The notes under the pieces were generated by a model, which had not been told where the DNA came from, searched no databases, and saw only the letters and a program-made list of their open reading frames with translations. This document shows positions 11,293 through 19,394 of a stretch of 64,000 nucleotides of DNA, in pieces. A program made the position numbers and the translations under genes. Source of the stretch: Steroidobacter gossypii. Its GTDB lineage: Bacteria; Pseudomonadota; Gammaproteobacteria; Steroidobacterales; Steroidobacteraceae. Position 1 is the stretch's first letter; each line of letters starts with the position of its first letter. Where the stretch lies: positions 310,001 through 374,000 of the forward strand of contig NZ_JAEVLS010000006.1 in assembly GCF_016801985.1 (NCBI RefSeq). The letters run 5' to 3'.

Positions 11293-12051
11293 TTACATCA
11301 GCTCGCTGGTCTCCATCGTCAGCAGCGTGTACCAGTTACGGACTTTGGTGAGATGCACGGCCTCTTCATCGAGCGCCTGCTTGAAGCGGTTCGCCATGTC
11401 GTCGTGACCCATCTCGCGAGCCATGGTCATGAGGTCTTCCCAACCTTCATTGTCGATCAGCTCGGCGGCCAGCGCGGCATGCAATGTCTGAGCGAGCGTG
11501 GTGCGGGGATCGCTCACTGCTTGCAACAGCCCCGCGCTTTCCACGCCGACCAGATCCGCGCAAGGCGTCTGTGCAGTCGGGTCGGCGCCCAATGTTTCCA
11601 TGCATTCCTTGATCAGCAATGCATGGCGCGCCTCGGAATTGCGGATCTCCAGCAACTCTTCGGCGGGGACCTTGCTGATATCGCCCTTGCTCGCCAGGGC
11701 CTTCGCGTAGACGGCATCATACAGCCGCGTGCCGCCGCGTTCGAAAGCGAGGCGCTCCGACAGCTTGTCGATGAAGACCTGCGGGCGTCGACCGGTCAGC
11801 ATTTTGGCGCCGCTCTTGGCCGCTCCCTTGAGGGTGGCCGGAGCAGGCACGGAGCCGAGCGGGTCGGCCATAGCAATGTATTCCTGGCGCATCGCAGATA
11901 GCGCCTGCCCGTCGGCTTCATCGCTTGTACCCGCAGGCATATCCATTTCGAGCAGCTGCGTGCCCTCCAACATTTCCTGAGCGTGCTCGGGCGACATCTG
12001 CAGGCCGGTGCGATTGATCCCCAAGCGGGTCGCGTCGGTGGAATTGCGCAT
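11293..12051 (-). CDS. Ferritin-like four-helix protein, second gene of a pair
   Basis: About 252 residues, no signal peptide. The start at 12051 has a GGAG site 8 bases before it. The C-terminal 150 residues are helical with E/H pairs typical of ferritin-like di-iron bundles: LAFERGGTRLYDAV, RNSEARHALLIKECMETLG, AALAAELIDNEGWEDL and QALDEEAVHLTKVRNW. The E..H..E pattern repeats as expected for two metal ligand sets. The first 90 residues are a more polar leader. It lies 44 bases after a larger ferritin-like gene. Oxidase, peroxide or storage roles are possible; the exact function is unknown. Confidence 0.65.
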   Translation of the reverse strand: MRNSTDATRLGINRTGLQMSPEHAQEMLEGTQLLEMDMPAGTSDEADGQALSAMRQEYIAMADPLGSVPAPATLKGAAKSGAKMLTGRRPQVFIDKLSERLAFERGGTRLYDAVYAKALASKGDISKVPAEELLEIRNSEARHALLIKECMETLGADPTAQTPCADLVGVESAGLLQAVSDPRTTLAQTLHAALAAELIDNEGWEDLMTMAREMGHDDMANRFKQALDEEAVHLTKVRNWYTLLTMETSELM

Positions 12052-12095
12052 GAGATTTCTCCAGTCGTATTCGTTGATAAGGTTCGAGCGCGACG

Positions 12096-13271
12096 TTACG
12101 CCGCCCGCACTTGCGCGCGGGTCAGCACCTCGGTCCCGGGCCGCCACGTGTATCCGGCGGCAACGGTCTCCGAGGGCGAACCCTCCGAATTCATGTGGTT
12201 GCGATATTCGATCGAGCGCTGCGGCTCCTGCTCCAGTCCGACGAAGTCGTGACCGCTGGGTCGCAGATCCACTTCCTGCGCCAGCGTGGCGCGCACGAAC
12301 TCGCGCTGGCTCTCGAACTTGACGGGTTCGGGCAGCCGTTCGCCGACGATCTCCTGCGGATCCTGACGCTCGTGCTTTTTGAACAGCTCGGCGACCATGT
12401 GGAAGTGGCCGAGCTCGTAACTGAGCATGCGCTCCCACATCGCCTTGATGCGCGGGTTCGGCTCCTGTTGCACACAGCTGTAATAAAGGTAAGCCTCCAT
12501 CGCTTCGTGCAACAGCCAGTTCTCCAGCAGCGATTGCGACGGATCGAGCAGCGATTCGTACTGCGTGACGTGCTGTTCCTCGATCGACGCGATCTCTGCA
12601 TACAACTGGCGGGCCACCGGGTCGGCGAACAGCGGACCGATATTCATATAGTAGTCGTGCGTCTGATGCTCGGAGGCGGTCAGGGTCAGCGCATTGAGCT
12701 TGGTCAACGGCGCCGCGGTCTTGCGATCGAACGGCCGCCGCAGGTCGTTCTCGGGTGCGCGATGTTCCACCACGGTCGGTCGGCCAGGGAGCACATCCGT
12801 GTAGCTTTGCAGGATGTTGTTCGAGTCCTTGCCTTCGAGCCGATCGAGCAGCGCCGAGTAGCGATACATGTGATCGAAGTCTTCCAGCAGACCGAAGCGA
12901 TACACCTGCGCGAGATAAGGATCGGGCTCCTGCTGGGCCAGGGCCGCGGTGATTTCGATCGCCACCTGTTCGTAGCCGATCGTTGTTTCCAAAGGAGAAT
13001 GATCGGCGCCGAGCAGCCAGTTCACCATGGTGGCCTGGTGCTGCTCGACGCGCCGGATCTCGGCCAGCGGCCGGCGGAATTCGAGGTTGAAGCGCGCGGC
13101 GGCATGAGAGAATCGCAGCGCCTCGGTTTCGATGCCGTTCATCAAAATGACACGCACGCGCGTGAAGGCGTCGTCATCGAGCTTGCTGATCGGTTTTCCG
13201 GCCAGTTCGCGCCAGGTGAAGCGTTGTTGATTGAGCGGAGTGCCGCGATCTTCGAACAGTGCCAGGGTCAT
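12096..13271 (-). CDS. Large ferritin-like protein, first gene of a pair
   Basis: A 391-residue cytosolic protein with several long helices carrying metal-ligand-like Glu/His pairs: NGIETEALRFSHAAARF (about 45-61), EIRRVEQHQATMVNW, LLEDFDHMYRY, EIASIEEQHVTQYESLL (about 235) and LSYELGHFHMVAELFKKHE (about 295). This suggests two ferritin-like domains in tandem. An AAGGA ribosome site precedes the ATG. A GC-rich hairpin (about 13297-13311) lies just upstream. The product shares an operon with the smaller ferritin-like protein. I do not recognise a characterised homologue. Confidence 0.65.
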   Translation of the reverse strand: MTLALFEDRGTPLNQQRFTWRELAGKPISKLDDDAFTRVRVILMNGIETEALRFSHAAARFNLEFRRPLAEIRRVEQHQATMVNWLLGADHSPLETTIGYEQVAIEITAALAQQEPDPYLAQVYRFGLLEDFDHMYRYSALLDRLEGKDSNNILQSYTDVLPGRPTVVEHRAPENDLRRPFDRKTAAPLTKLNALTLTASEHQTHDYYMNIGPLFADPVARQLYAEIASIEEQHVTQYESLLDPSQSLLENWLLHEAMEAYLYYSCVQQEPNPRIKAMWERMLSYELGHFHMVAELFKKHERQDPQEIVGERLPEPVKFESQREFVRATLAQEVDLRPSGHDFVGLEQEPQRSIEYRNHMNSEGSPSETVAAGYTWRPGTEVLTRAQVRAA

Positions 13272-13396
13272 GATGTAATCCTTCCATTAGAGGAGGGGGC
13301 CGAAGGCCCGCCCGAGTGAATCGAGTAGAGGAGATTGAACTGCTGGTGGTTGGATCTGTTCCAACCCAATCATTACAAATGGTCGGGCCACGCGGC

Positions 13397-14263
13397 TCAT
13401 GCCCGCACCGGCCCGCCCGGCAGCGCCGTGATGACACGGTGAGCTGCGCTTTCGAACTCGTTGACATCGTGCGAGCTCATTATGCGAACGGCTTTGCCAT
13501 GGTTCCGCTTGAGATCGCGCAGCCGCTGTTGGTTCGCCAACCGCGAACGCCGGTCTTGTTCCATCATCCATTGATAAAAACGCAGGCCGGGCGTGCAGCG
13601 GGGATGCGCCAGATCCATCTCGGCGTGATAGAAGTAAGCGTCGCCGGCTTGTAGGATCCAGCTACCGCCGGTTCTTTCGACGGCCACACCGGCGTGTCCC
13701 AGCGTGTGACCGAGCAGCGGCACCAGGAGAATCTCCGGCGGCACGCCCTGCAGCTGGCGCACGCATTCGAAGTCGTACCATTTTTCTCCACTCATCGCGG
13801 GATACACCGTCCAGTTGTGGCGGGTCGACCACTGCTGAGGACGGTATCGCATGCGATCTAACAAGCTGCGCTGCGCTTCGGCCACCTCGCGTTCCTTGCT
13901 CAGCATGTGCACGCGGGCATGCGGAAAATCGTCGAGACCGCCGGCGTGATCAAAATCCAGGTGTGTAAGTACGATGTGACGCACGTCGCGCGGGTCGAAG
14001 CCGAGTGCAGCGATCTGCCGGACGGCGGTGAACTCTTCGCGAAACTCCGGCGCCAGCAGCGTCAGGAAAAATCGGCTGAGTCGCGAGTGCGGATCGGCCG
14101 CGTCGCGCAAACCGAAGCCGGTGTCGATGAGCACGAGGCAATCGTTTGTTTCCACCAGCATGCAGTGACACGTGAGTCGACCTCGCAAACTCGTGGAATG
14201 ACCGTCCATGAGCGCGCCGCCGAGGGGGCAGCTGGAAATGCAATTCAAATGATGGATGCGCAT
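13397..14263 (-). CDS. MBL-fold metallo-hydrolase (lactonase-like)
   Basis: A 288-residue metallo-beta-lactamase-fold enzyme without a signal peptide. ATG 14263 is used; an upstream in-frame TTG (14302) adds only 13 residues. The layout resembles N-acyl-homoserine lactone lactonases: LIDTGFGLRD, then the metal motif THLDFDHAGG, then HTLGHAGVAV and ILQAGDAYF. The usual HxHxDH is here H-L-D-F-D-H, so the second His is Asp. This variant occurs in a subset of MBL proteins, and the metal content may differ. The substrate is not known; ester or lactone hydrolysis is the most likely chemistry. Confidence 0.75.
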   Translation of the reverse strand: MRIHHLNCISSCPLGGALMDGHSTSLRGRLTCHCMLVETNDCLVLIDTGFGLRDAADPHSRLSRFFLTLLAPEFREEFTAVRQIAALGFDPRDVRHIVLTHLDFDHAGGLDDFPHARVHMLSKEREVAEAQRSLLDRMRYRPQQWSTRHNWTVYPAMSGEKWYDFECVRQLQGVPPEILLVPLLGHTLGHAGVAVERTGGSWILQAGDAYFYHAEMDLAHPRCTPGLRFYQWMMEQDRRSRLANQQRLRDLKRNHGKAVRIMSSHDVNEFESAAHRVITALPGGPVRA

Positions 14264-14503
14264 TGCGGTCGCTGCCCCGATTGCGAGCGTGTTCCTCGCC
14301 AATGCCGCGCCCGAGCGAAGCGTTCCATGTTCGTGCGCATCCTCGCGCGGCTGTGATACGTTTGCTGAAGGATCGTCAGTGGGAAACAGTTGCGCATCCT
14401 ATGTAAATGCGAGGGTGGAAAATACCGGATAGTTTGTTTATGCAATCGCGACCTGAACGTCGCGGCACGCGTTCGCCGACGTCGAGCAACCGAGGAGCCG
14501 GTC

Positions 14504-15541
14504 GTGAGTATGAATCCCGCTGCTATAGATTCCTGGACCGACGCTCGAGCGCCGCGCCCCGCCAATGCAACACTCATGGAACAGGCGTCGCCCTTCGGGC
14601 TCGGTCGTCTGCTCGGCGAGTGCGCGCCGATGCGAGAGCTGTTTCAACGTTTGAAACGAGTGGCGCCGACGGGTGTGAGCGTCCTGTTGACGGGTGAAAG
14701 CGGCACGGGAAAGGAATTGGTGGCGGAGACCATTCATTCCTTGAGCACGGGACGGGATCAGCCGTTCGTCGCGGTGAACTGCGGCGCCATTCCGGCCACG
14801 CTGGTCGAAGCGGAGCTGTTCGGTTACGAGCGGGGCAGTTTCACCGGAGCGATGCGTTCACAGGCGGGATACTTCGAGCGCGCTGGCCGCGGCACCTTGT
14901 TCCTGGACGAAGCGGGCGAGATGCCACTCGACATGCAGGTGAAGCTGCTGCGTGCGTTGGAGTCGAGACGTTTCTATCGGGTCGGGGGCGATCGAGACAT
15001 TCCGTTGCAGGCAAGGGTGATCGCTGCGACCAATCGTCCGCTTGCGGACGCGCTTGCGGAGAATAAGTTCCGCGCCGATCTGCTGTATCGACTTGCGGTG
15101 TTTCATTTGCACATCCCGCCGTTGCGCCGGAGGGGAGACGACGTATATCTGCTCGCACGAACTTTCCTGGATCGGTTGAATGAAGCCGAAGGCGCAAACA
15201 AGGAGTTTTCGGCTGATTCGCTGCGCTATCTGCAAGAGCACAGCTGGCCCGGAAATGTGCGAGAGCTCTACAACACCGTGCAGCGCGCCTTTATCCTGGC
15301 GGACGATGAGATCGATCTGCGAGGCGCATCCGAGTACGGCACCGACATTGCCGAGCCGAGCCTGACGGTCGATGCCGATGTGACATTCCGTCAAGGCATG
15401 TCGCTGTCGGACATCGAGCGGGCCGTGATAAAGGAAACGTTGCGACGCTGTGCTGGAAACAAGACCCGGACCGCGGCAGTGCTGGGCATCAGCGTCAAGA
15501 CGCTGTACAACCGATTGAACGAGTATCGCGCGCTGGACTGA
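14504..15541 (+). CDS. Sigma-54-dependent transcriptional activator without sensor domain
   Basis: About 345 residues. The GTG at 14504 is preferred because AGGAG ends 6 bases before it; an ATG follows at 14510. After a short leader of about 40 residues comes the AAA+ domain: Walker A GESGTGKE, the sigma-54 contact loop GSFTGA (GAFTGA with Ser for Ala), Walker B GTLFLDEAGEM and the arginine-finger region FRADLLYRL. The C-terminus is a Fis-type helix-turn-helix (KTRTAAVLGISVKTLYNRL). No receiver or GAF domain is present, so control may come from an anti-activator or expression level. No convincing -24/-12 target was found nearby. Confidence 0.88.
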   Translation: MSMNPAAIDSWTDARAPRPANATLMEQASPFGLGRLLGECAPMRELFQRLKRVAPTGVSVLLTGESGTGKELVAETIHSLSTGRDQPFVAVNCGAIPATLVEAELFGYERGSFTGAMRSQAGYFERAGRGTLFLDEAGEMPLDMQVKLLRALESRRFYRVGGDRDIPLQARVIAATNRPLADALAENKFRADLLYRLAVFHLHIPPLRRRGDDVYLLARTFLDRLNEAEGANKEFSADSLRYLQEHSWPGNVRELYNTVQRAFILADDEIDLRGASEYGTDIAEPSLTVDADVTFRQGMSLSDIERAVIKETLRRCAGNKTRTAAVLGISVKTLYNRLNEYRALD

Positions 15542-15556
15542 ACACGCTCGATTGAG

Positions 15557-16441
15557 TCAATGCACCTGGTGCGCGAGCTCGCTGCGTACCCGCTCGATGA
15601 CGGTGCTCCAGTCTGCCTCCCGAGGCTGACGGAACAGTCGCATCGTCGGATACCATGGCGAATCTTCTCGCCCCAGCATCCAACGCCAGTCGGCATGGTA
15701 GGGCAGCAGCAGCCACACCGGCAGTCCGAGCGCGCCTGCCAGGTGCGCCGTCATTGTGTCCACGGTGATGATCAGATCGAGCAGTTGCATGCGCGCAGCC
15801 ATCTCTGCGATGTCTCGCGATGCAATCGGCGCTGCGGGCAGCGCGCAGGTCGCTGGCGGATACTGCAAACTGAACCAGCGAACGTGAGTCAACGAAACCC
15901 ATGGCTGCAAGGCCGTGCCGGGCAGAGATCGTTTCGGATCCCATTCGCCGGCTGACCAGCACACTCCGATGCGCCGCCGGCGTCCCGTCGGCATGGCCCG
16001 GGTCGGTACATATATATAGGGCATCGGGCCAGGCAGCTCGTTGACATCCAGTCGCAGGGCGTGCGGCAGCTCCATGATTTCGATGTCGACGTCATAATCC
16101 AGATCCGGGTTGCCATCATGCAAAGGCAGCAGCCGGTCGATGCCGCGCACCGTTTGTAACAGCTTGAGCAGCGGTGGTTGTGCCCACAGGGTAGTTTCGG
16201 ATGCGCGCAAGCGCGGGTGAGCGAGCAATCTCACGAACTGCAGAGTGTCGCCGAGGCCGTGATAACAGCGCACGAATACGCGTCGACCTTCCAGCGGCGT
16301 GCCATCCCATACGAACTGTTCGTGACGCGGCCGATGAGTGCACACTTCGCCGGACTGCGTGCGCTCAGCCAGAATGCGGTCACAGATTGCCCATGCGGAC
16401 GCGAAGTCGCCCCGGAGCATGGCGTCGATCCACGCATCCAT
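15557..16441 (-). CDS. GT9-like glycosyltransferase fragment-type protein, last gene of the left cluster arm
   Basis: A 294-residue soluble protein resembling the catalytic part of TPR-linked GT9/GT41-like transferases. Signs are VFVRCYHGLGDTLQFVRLL near residue 55, GIDRLLPL, and the nucleotide-sugar side DTMTAHLAGALGLPVWLLLP near 228 with WRWML and SPWYPTMRLFRQ after it. The usual TPR repeats are missing; only one helix pair precedes the domain. It starts 6 bases after the deoB stop, which makes it the seventh and last gene of the leftward arm. A sugar transferase role is inferred; donor and acceptor are unknown. Confidence 0.7.
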   Translation of the reverse strand: MDAWIDAMLRGDFASAWAICDRILAERTQSGEVCTHRPRHEQFVWDGTPLEGRRVFVRCYHGLGDTLQFVRLLAHPRLRASETTLWAQPPLLKLLQTVRGIDRLLPLHDGNPDLDYDVDIEIMELPHALRLDVNELPGPMPYIYVPTRAMPTGRRRRIGVCWSAGEWDPKRSLPGTALQPWVSLTHVRWFSLQYPPATCALPAAPIASRDIAEMAARMQLLDLIITVDTMTAHLAGALGLPVWLLLPYHADWRWMLGREDSPWYPTMRLFRQPREADWSTVIERVRSELAHQVH

Positions 16442-16447
16442 GGCGGG

Positions 16448-17674
16448 TCACCATAGAAATGAATGACCATGGCCGCCGGACGGCAGCCCCAGATGTTGGG
16501 CCAGGGTCGCGCCCATATCCGCGAAGCTGTCCCGCCGGCCCAAGGAGCGCCGGCTTCGTTGCCCAGACGGCCCGAACGCGAGCACGGGCACGCACTCTCG
16601 CGTGTGGTCCGAACCGCTCCAGGTCGGATCGCAACCATGGTCGCCCGTGATGATGGCAAGGTCGCCCTCGTCCAGCTGCTGCAGAAATTCCGGCAGACGT
16701 GCGTCGAAGGCTTCCAAAGCGGCGGCGTAGCCCGGCACATCGCGACGGTGGCCGTACAGCGTGTCGAAGTCGACCAGGTTGACGAGCATCAAGCCGCCGT
16801 TGCCAAGGCGGCTCACGGCGTCGACCGCTTGGTCGAACACGGCGTCGTTATCTTCGCCCTTGAGCTCGCGGCCGGTGGCGGAGTGACAGAACAGATCGCC
16901 AATCTTGCCCACCGAGATCACGTCGCGACCTTGGTCCTGGGCGCGACTGAGCAACGTCGGGAACGGCGGGGGCACACCATAGTCGCGACGATTCGAAGTC
17001 CGTTGATAACCGCGCTCGGTAGTGATGAACGGGCGGGCGATGACTCTGCCGACCCGCATTTCGTCGAGCAGCTCACGCGCAATCTCGCAGGTTCGATACA
17101 GACGCTGCAGTCCAAAGGCCTGCTCGTGGGCCGCAATTTGAAACACGCTGTCCGCCGAGGTGTAGCAGATCGGCCAGCCGGTGCGCAGATGTTCATCGCC
17201 AAGCTCGGCGATGATTTGCGTTCCGGACGCATGTTTGTTGCCGAGCACGCCATCGAAGTCGGCGCGCTCGCACAGCTCGTCGATCAGCGCTCGCGGGAAG
17301 CATGGCTCGGTGCGTGGGAAGTAGGCCCATTCGAACTCCACCGGACTGCCGGCGATTTCCCAATGGCCCGATTGCGAATCCTTGCCCGTGGAAACCTCCG
17401 CCGCCGCGCCCGCATGGCCATGAAGCCAGGCCGACACGTCGAGGCCCGGCGCTGTCGAGCCCGTGGCAGCACGACAGCATTCTCCCAAGCCCAACGAGCT
17501 GAGATTTGGCAGCTTCAATGCGCCGTGACGCACGCCACTGCGATCTGCATCTCCGTGGGCGCAACGCTGCGCGATGTGACCTAACGTATCAGCGCCGCTG
17601 TCGCCGAAGGTGTCGGCGTCGGGCGCACCGCCCACTCCCAGAGAGTCGAGCACGATAATGAAAGCGCGGCTCAT
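16448..17674 (-). CDS. deoB: Phosphopentomutase DeoB
   Basis: DeoB interconverts ribose- or deoxyribose-1-phosphate and the 5-phosphate. This 408-residue alkaline-phosphatase-fold enzyme opens with the metal motif [15 protein letters not shown], in which Asp is a metal ligand, and has GADTLGHIA. The nucleophile region is [15 protein letters not shown] (Thr), and metal ligands are in [25 protein letters not shown] and SGSDHTRE. All expected motifs are intact. The ATG overlaps the stop of the preceding glycoside-hydrolase-like gene (ATGA). No nucleoside phosphorylase is adjacent. Its place inside a sugar cluster, next to a nucleotidyltransferase, suggests it supplies a pentose-1-phosphate there. 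Confidence 0.93.
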   Translation of the reverse strand: MSRAFIIVLDSLGVGGAPDADTFGDSGADTLGHIAQRCAHGDADRSGVRHGALKLPNLSSLGLGECCRAATGSTAPGLDVSAWLHGHAGAAAEVSTGKDSQSGHWEIAGSPVEFEWAYFPRTEPCFPRALIDELCERADFDGVLGNKHASGTQIIAELGDEHLRTGWPICYTSADSVFQIAAHEQAFGLQRLYRTCEIARELLDEMRVGRVIARPFITTERGYQRTSNRRDYGVPPPFPTLLSRAQDQGRDVISVGKIGDLFCHSATGRELKGEDNDAVFDQAVDAVSRLGNGGLMLVNLVDFDTLYGHRRDVPGYAAALEAFDARLPEFLQQLDEGDLAIITGDHGCDPTWSGSDHTRECVPVLAFGPSGQRSRRSLGRRDSFADMGATLAQHLGLPSGGHGHSFLW

Positions 17675-18600
17675 GCGACTGCCACTCGATTGGTTGATGG
17701 CTTGCTGCTCGTGGCCGGTGCGTACCGCTCCACCATGGTGGCGCAGAACTCGGCGAATCGTTGCGGCTCGCGCGGCGCACTGGTGTGGTGAGGCATGATG
17801 CCCAGATGTTCGGGCGTGAAGCAGAAGGTGACGGTCACGTCGAAGTCCTGCAGCGCCTCCATCTGGCGATCGAACCATGCGAGCGCGTTGGGCCGGAAAC
17901 TGTCGGCCCACGACAGGCCGGTGCGTAAGTGCCGCACACCCAGTCGCTTCAACCAGGTCACCGCCGGCTCGAGCCGGTGATCTTCGAAGTGAAACCACTG
18001 GCAGATGCCCATGGCCGGCGTGTACCGTGCGAAACGCTCCAGCGCCTGCTTCGGAGTGCCGTCCTCCTTCAGCAGGCCCATATAAAAGTGTCGGTAGTAC
18101 GAGGAGCCTTCGGCCTCGCGATGGCGCGTAGTGGCTGGCCAGGCGCGCGGCAGATCGTACAGGCTGTACCAATGGATGCGCGGCGCGTTGCCGATCAACA
18201 GCGCTGCGGTTCGATCCACTCCCCAGGCCTGCACTTCTTCGGCGCCGAAGCTGGAGACACCGACTTCGCTGACCCACACCGGCAGATGTGTCGCGGCCTG
18301 GATTTCCGCGATCTTTTGCGGCCATTCATCGATGCACCACAAATTCCAGTCGAGCGGAAAGCCGTGCACCGCCACGATATCGAGATGATCGAGCACGCCT
18401 CGCCTCGCCAGATTGTGCAGAAACGAGGCGTCTATGGGCGACATTCCGCCCAGCACGCGCGGCAGGTTTGGATTCGCGGCGCCGATCGCTCGCCCAGCGA
18501 GCGCCGCCATTTCGGCGAAGCGCGACCAATCGGGATCGACCTCCGGATCCCAGTGCGACTTGTTGTTCGGCTCGTTCCAGATCATCGCGGCTTCGATCAT
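17671..18600 (-). CDS. Clan GH-A glycoside-hydrolase-like protein with circularly permuted barrel order
   Basis: A 309-residue cytosolic protein resembling beta-xylosidases/GH39-type TIM barrels. The acid/base motif WNEPN (Glu10) appears at the very N-terminus and the nucleophile motif WVSEVG (Glu112) after it, then IHWYSLYDL for the last strand. The segment from about 196 to 295 ([41 protein letters not shown]) has the look of strands 1-3, which normally precede the WNEPN strand. The barrel order is therefore 4-8 then 1-3. No signal peptide is present, so it acts inside the cell, perhaps as a transglycosidase or editing enzyme. Both neighbours overlap it by ATGA. Confidence 0.75.
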   Translation of the reverse strand: MIEAAMIWNEPNNKSHWDPEVDPDWSRFAEMAALAGRAIGAANPNLPRVLGGMSPIDASFLHNLARRGVLDHLDIVAVHGFPLDWNLWCIDEWPQKIAEIQAATHLPVWVSEVGVSSFGAEEVQAWGVDRTAALLIGNAPRIHWYSLYDLPRAWPATTRHREAEGSSYYRHFYMGLLKEDGTPKQALERFARYTPAMGICQWFHFEDHRLEPAVTWLKRLGVRHLRTGLSWADSFRPNALAWFDRQMEALQDFDVTVTFCFTPEHLGIMPHHTSAPREPQRFAEFCATMVERYAPATSSKPSTNRVAVA

Positions 18601-19394
18601 GTGCGTACCTCGACTCTCGCCGACTCGCGGCTCGGGGCTTTGGATGCGTCGGACTCCACGGCGTCGCTCTCGCTGAGCATGAGCATGGCGGCGCGATAGC
18701 CTTGCAAGGTGCCGACATCGACGTAGGCTTCGCCCGCTTTGATGCCGAGGGCGCGGCCGCCGCCCGCGAGATACGCGTTGATCAAGGTGCCAAAATATTC
18801 GTCGCGCTGGTTACGTTGCTGCCAGAGGTTATGCAGTTCGTGCAGCACCGCGCCAGGCATTTTGAAAGCGCCCCAGATCCAGTGTGTGCCGGGGTCGTGT
18901 TGTTTCACCTTGATTTCGGTCACGTGCAACTCATCGTCCGCCAGCATCACGGCGTCGAACTGCTCCGGGCGCTCGACCGGGAACAATAGAAAAGACAAGG
19001 CGTCGTCCGGCAGTGCCGCCAGTCCATGGTCGGGGAACCAGATCGTGTCCGGCAACCCAATGGCGACGGTATCGTTGCGGGCCACTAGTGCGCGGGCTCG
19101 AAACACCGCGTCACACAATCCAGCGGGCTGGGGTTGCACGACATAGGCGAGATCGGCGCTGCCGAACTGACCGCCGAAGTACTCCAGAATGTCGGACTTG
19201 CCGGCGCCAATGACGAAACAGATCTTGTCGGCGCCGCCCCGGATCATGCGCTCCAGCAGGTATTCGCTGACGGCGCAAGGCCGCTGCGTGTCATGCAGGG
19301 TGCGCGAGCCCACCGGCAGCAGCTCTTTCGAGAAAGCCAATGGCTGAATGCGGCTGCCACGACCCGCCGCTGGAACGATGCCCCACATGCTCAT
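18597..19394 (-). CDS. Sugar-1-phosphate nucleotidyltransferase
   Basis: A 265-residue RmlA/GalU-type NTP transferase that would activate a sugar-1-phosphate to an NDP-sugar in the cytosol. The signature VPAAGRGSRIQPLAFSKELL with KELLPVG opens the protein. QPAGLCDAVFRAR and the metal site LPDTIWFPD follow, then a short C-terminal part ending in YVDVGTLQGYRAAM. Two start codons (19394 and 19388) are possible; the first overlaps the preceding stop (ATGA). The neighbouring deoB could supply ribose-1-phosphate and the adjacent epimerases could use the product, but sugar and nucleotide specificity cannot be read from sequence. Confidence 0.85.
   Translation of the reverse strand: MSMWGIVPAAGRGSRIQPLAFSKELLPVGSRTLHDTQRPCAVSEYLLERMIRGGADKICFVIGAGKSDILEYFGGQFGSADLAYVVQPQPAGLCDAVFRARALVARNDTVAIGLPDTIWFPDHGLAALPDDALSFLLFPVERPEQFDAVMLADDELHVTEIKVKQHDPGTHWIWGAFKMPGAVLHELHNLWQQRNQRDEYFGTLINAYLAGGGRALGIKAGEAYVDVGTLQGYRAAMLMLSESDAVESDASKAPSRESARVEVRT

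Noticed and set aside
13297-13311. GGGCC-TTC-GGCCC hairpin before the ferritin-like operon as a terminator
   Set aside because: The stem is only five pairs with no T tract; too weak to call.
14380-14393. GG...GC sequence like a sigma-54 -24/-12 promoter upstream of the sigma-54 activator
   Set aside because: The spacing between GG and GC is one base short of the strict requirement.
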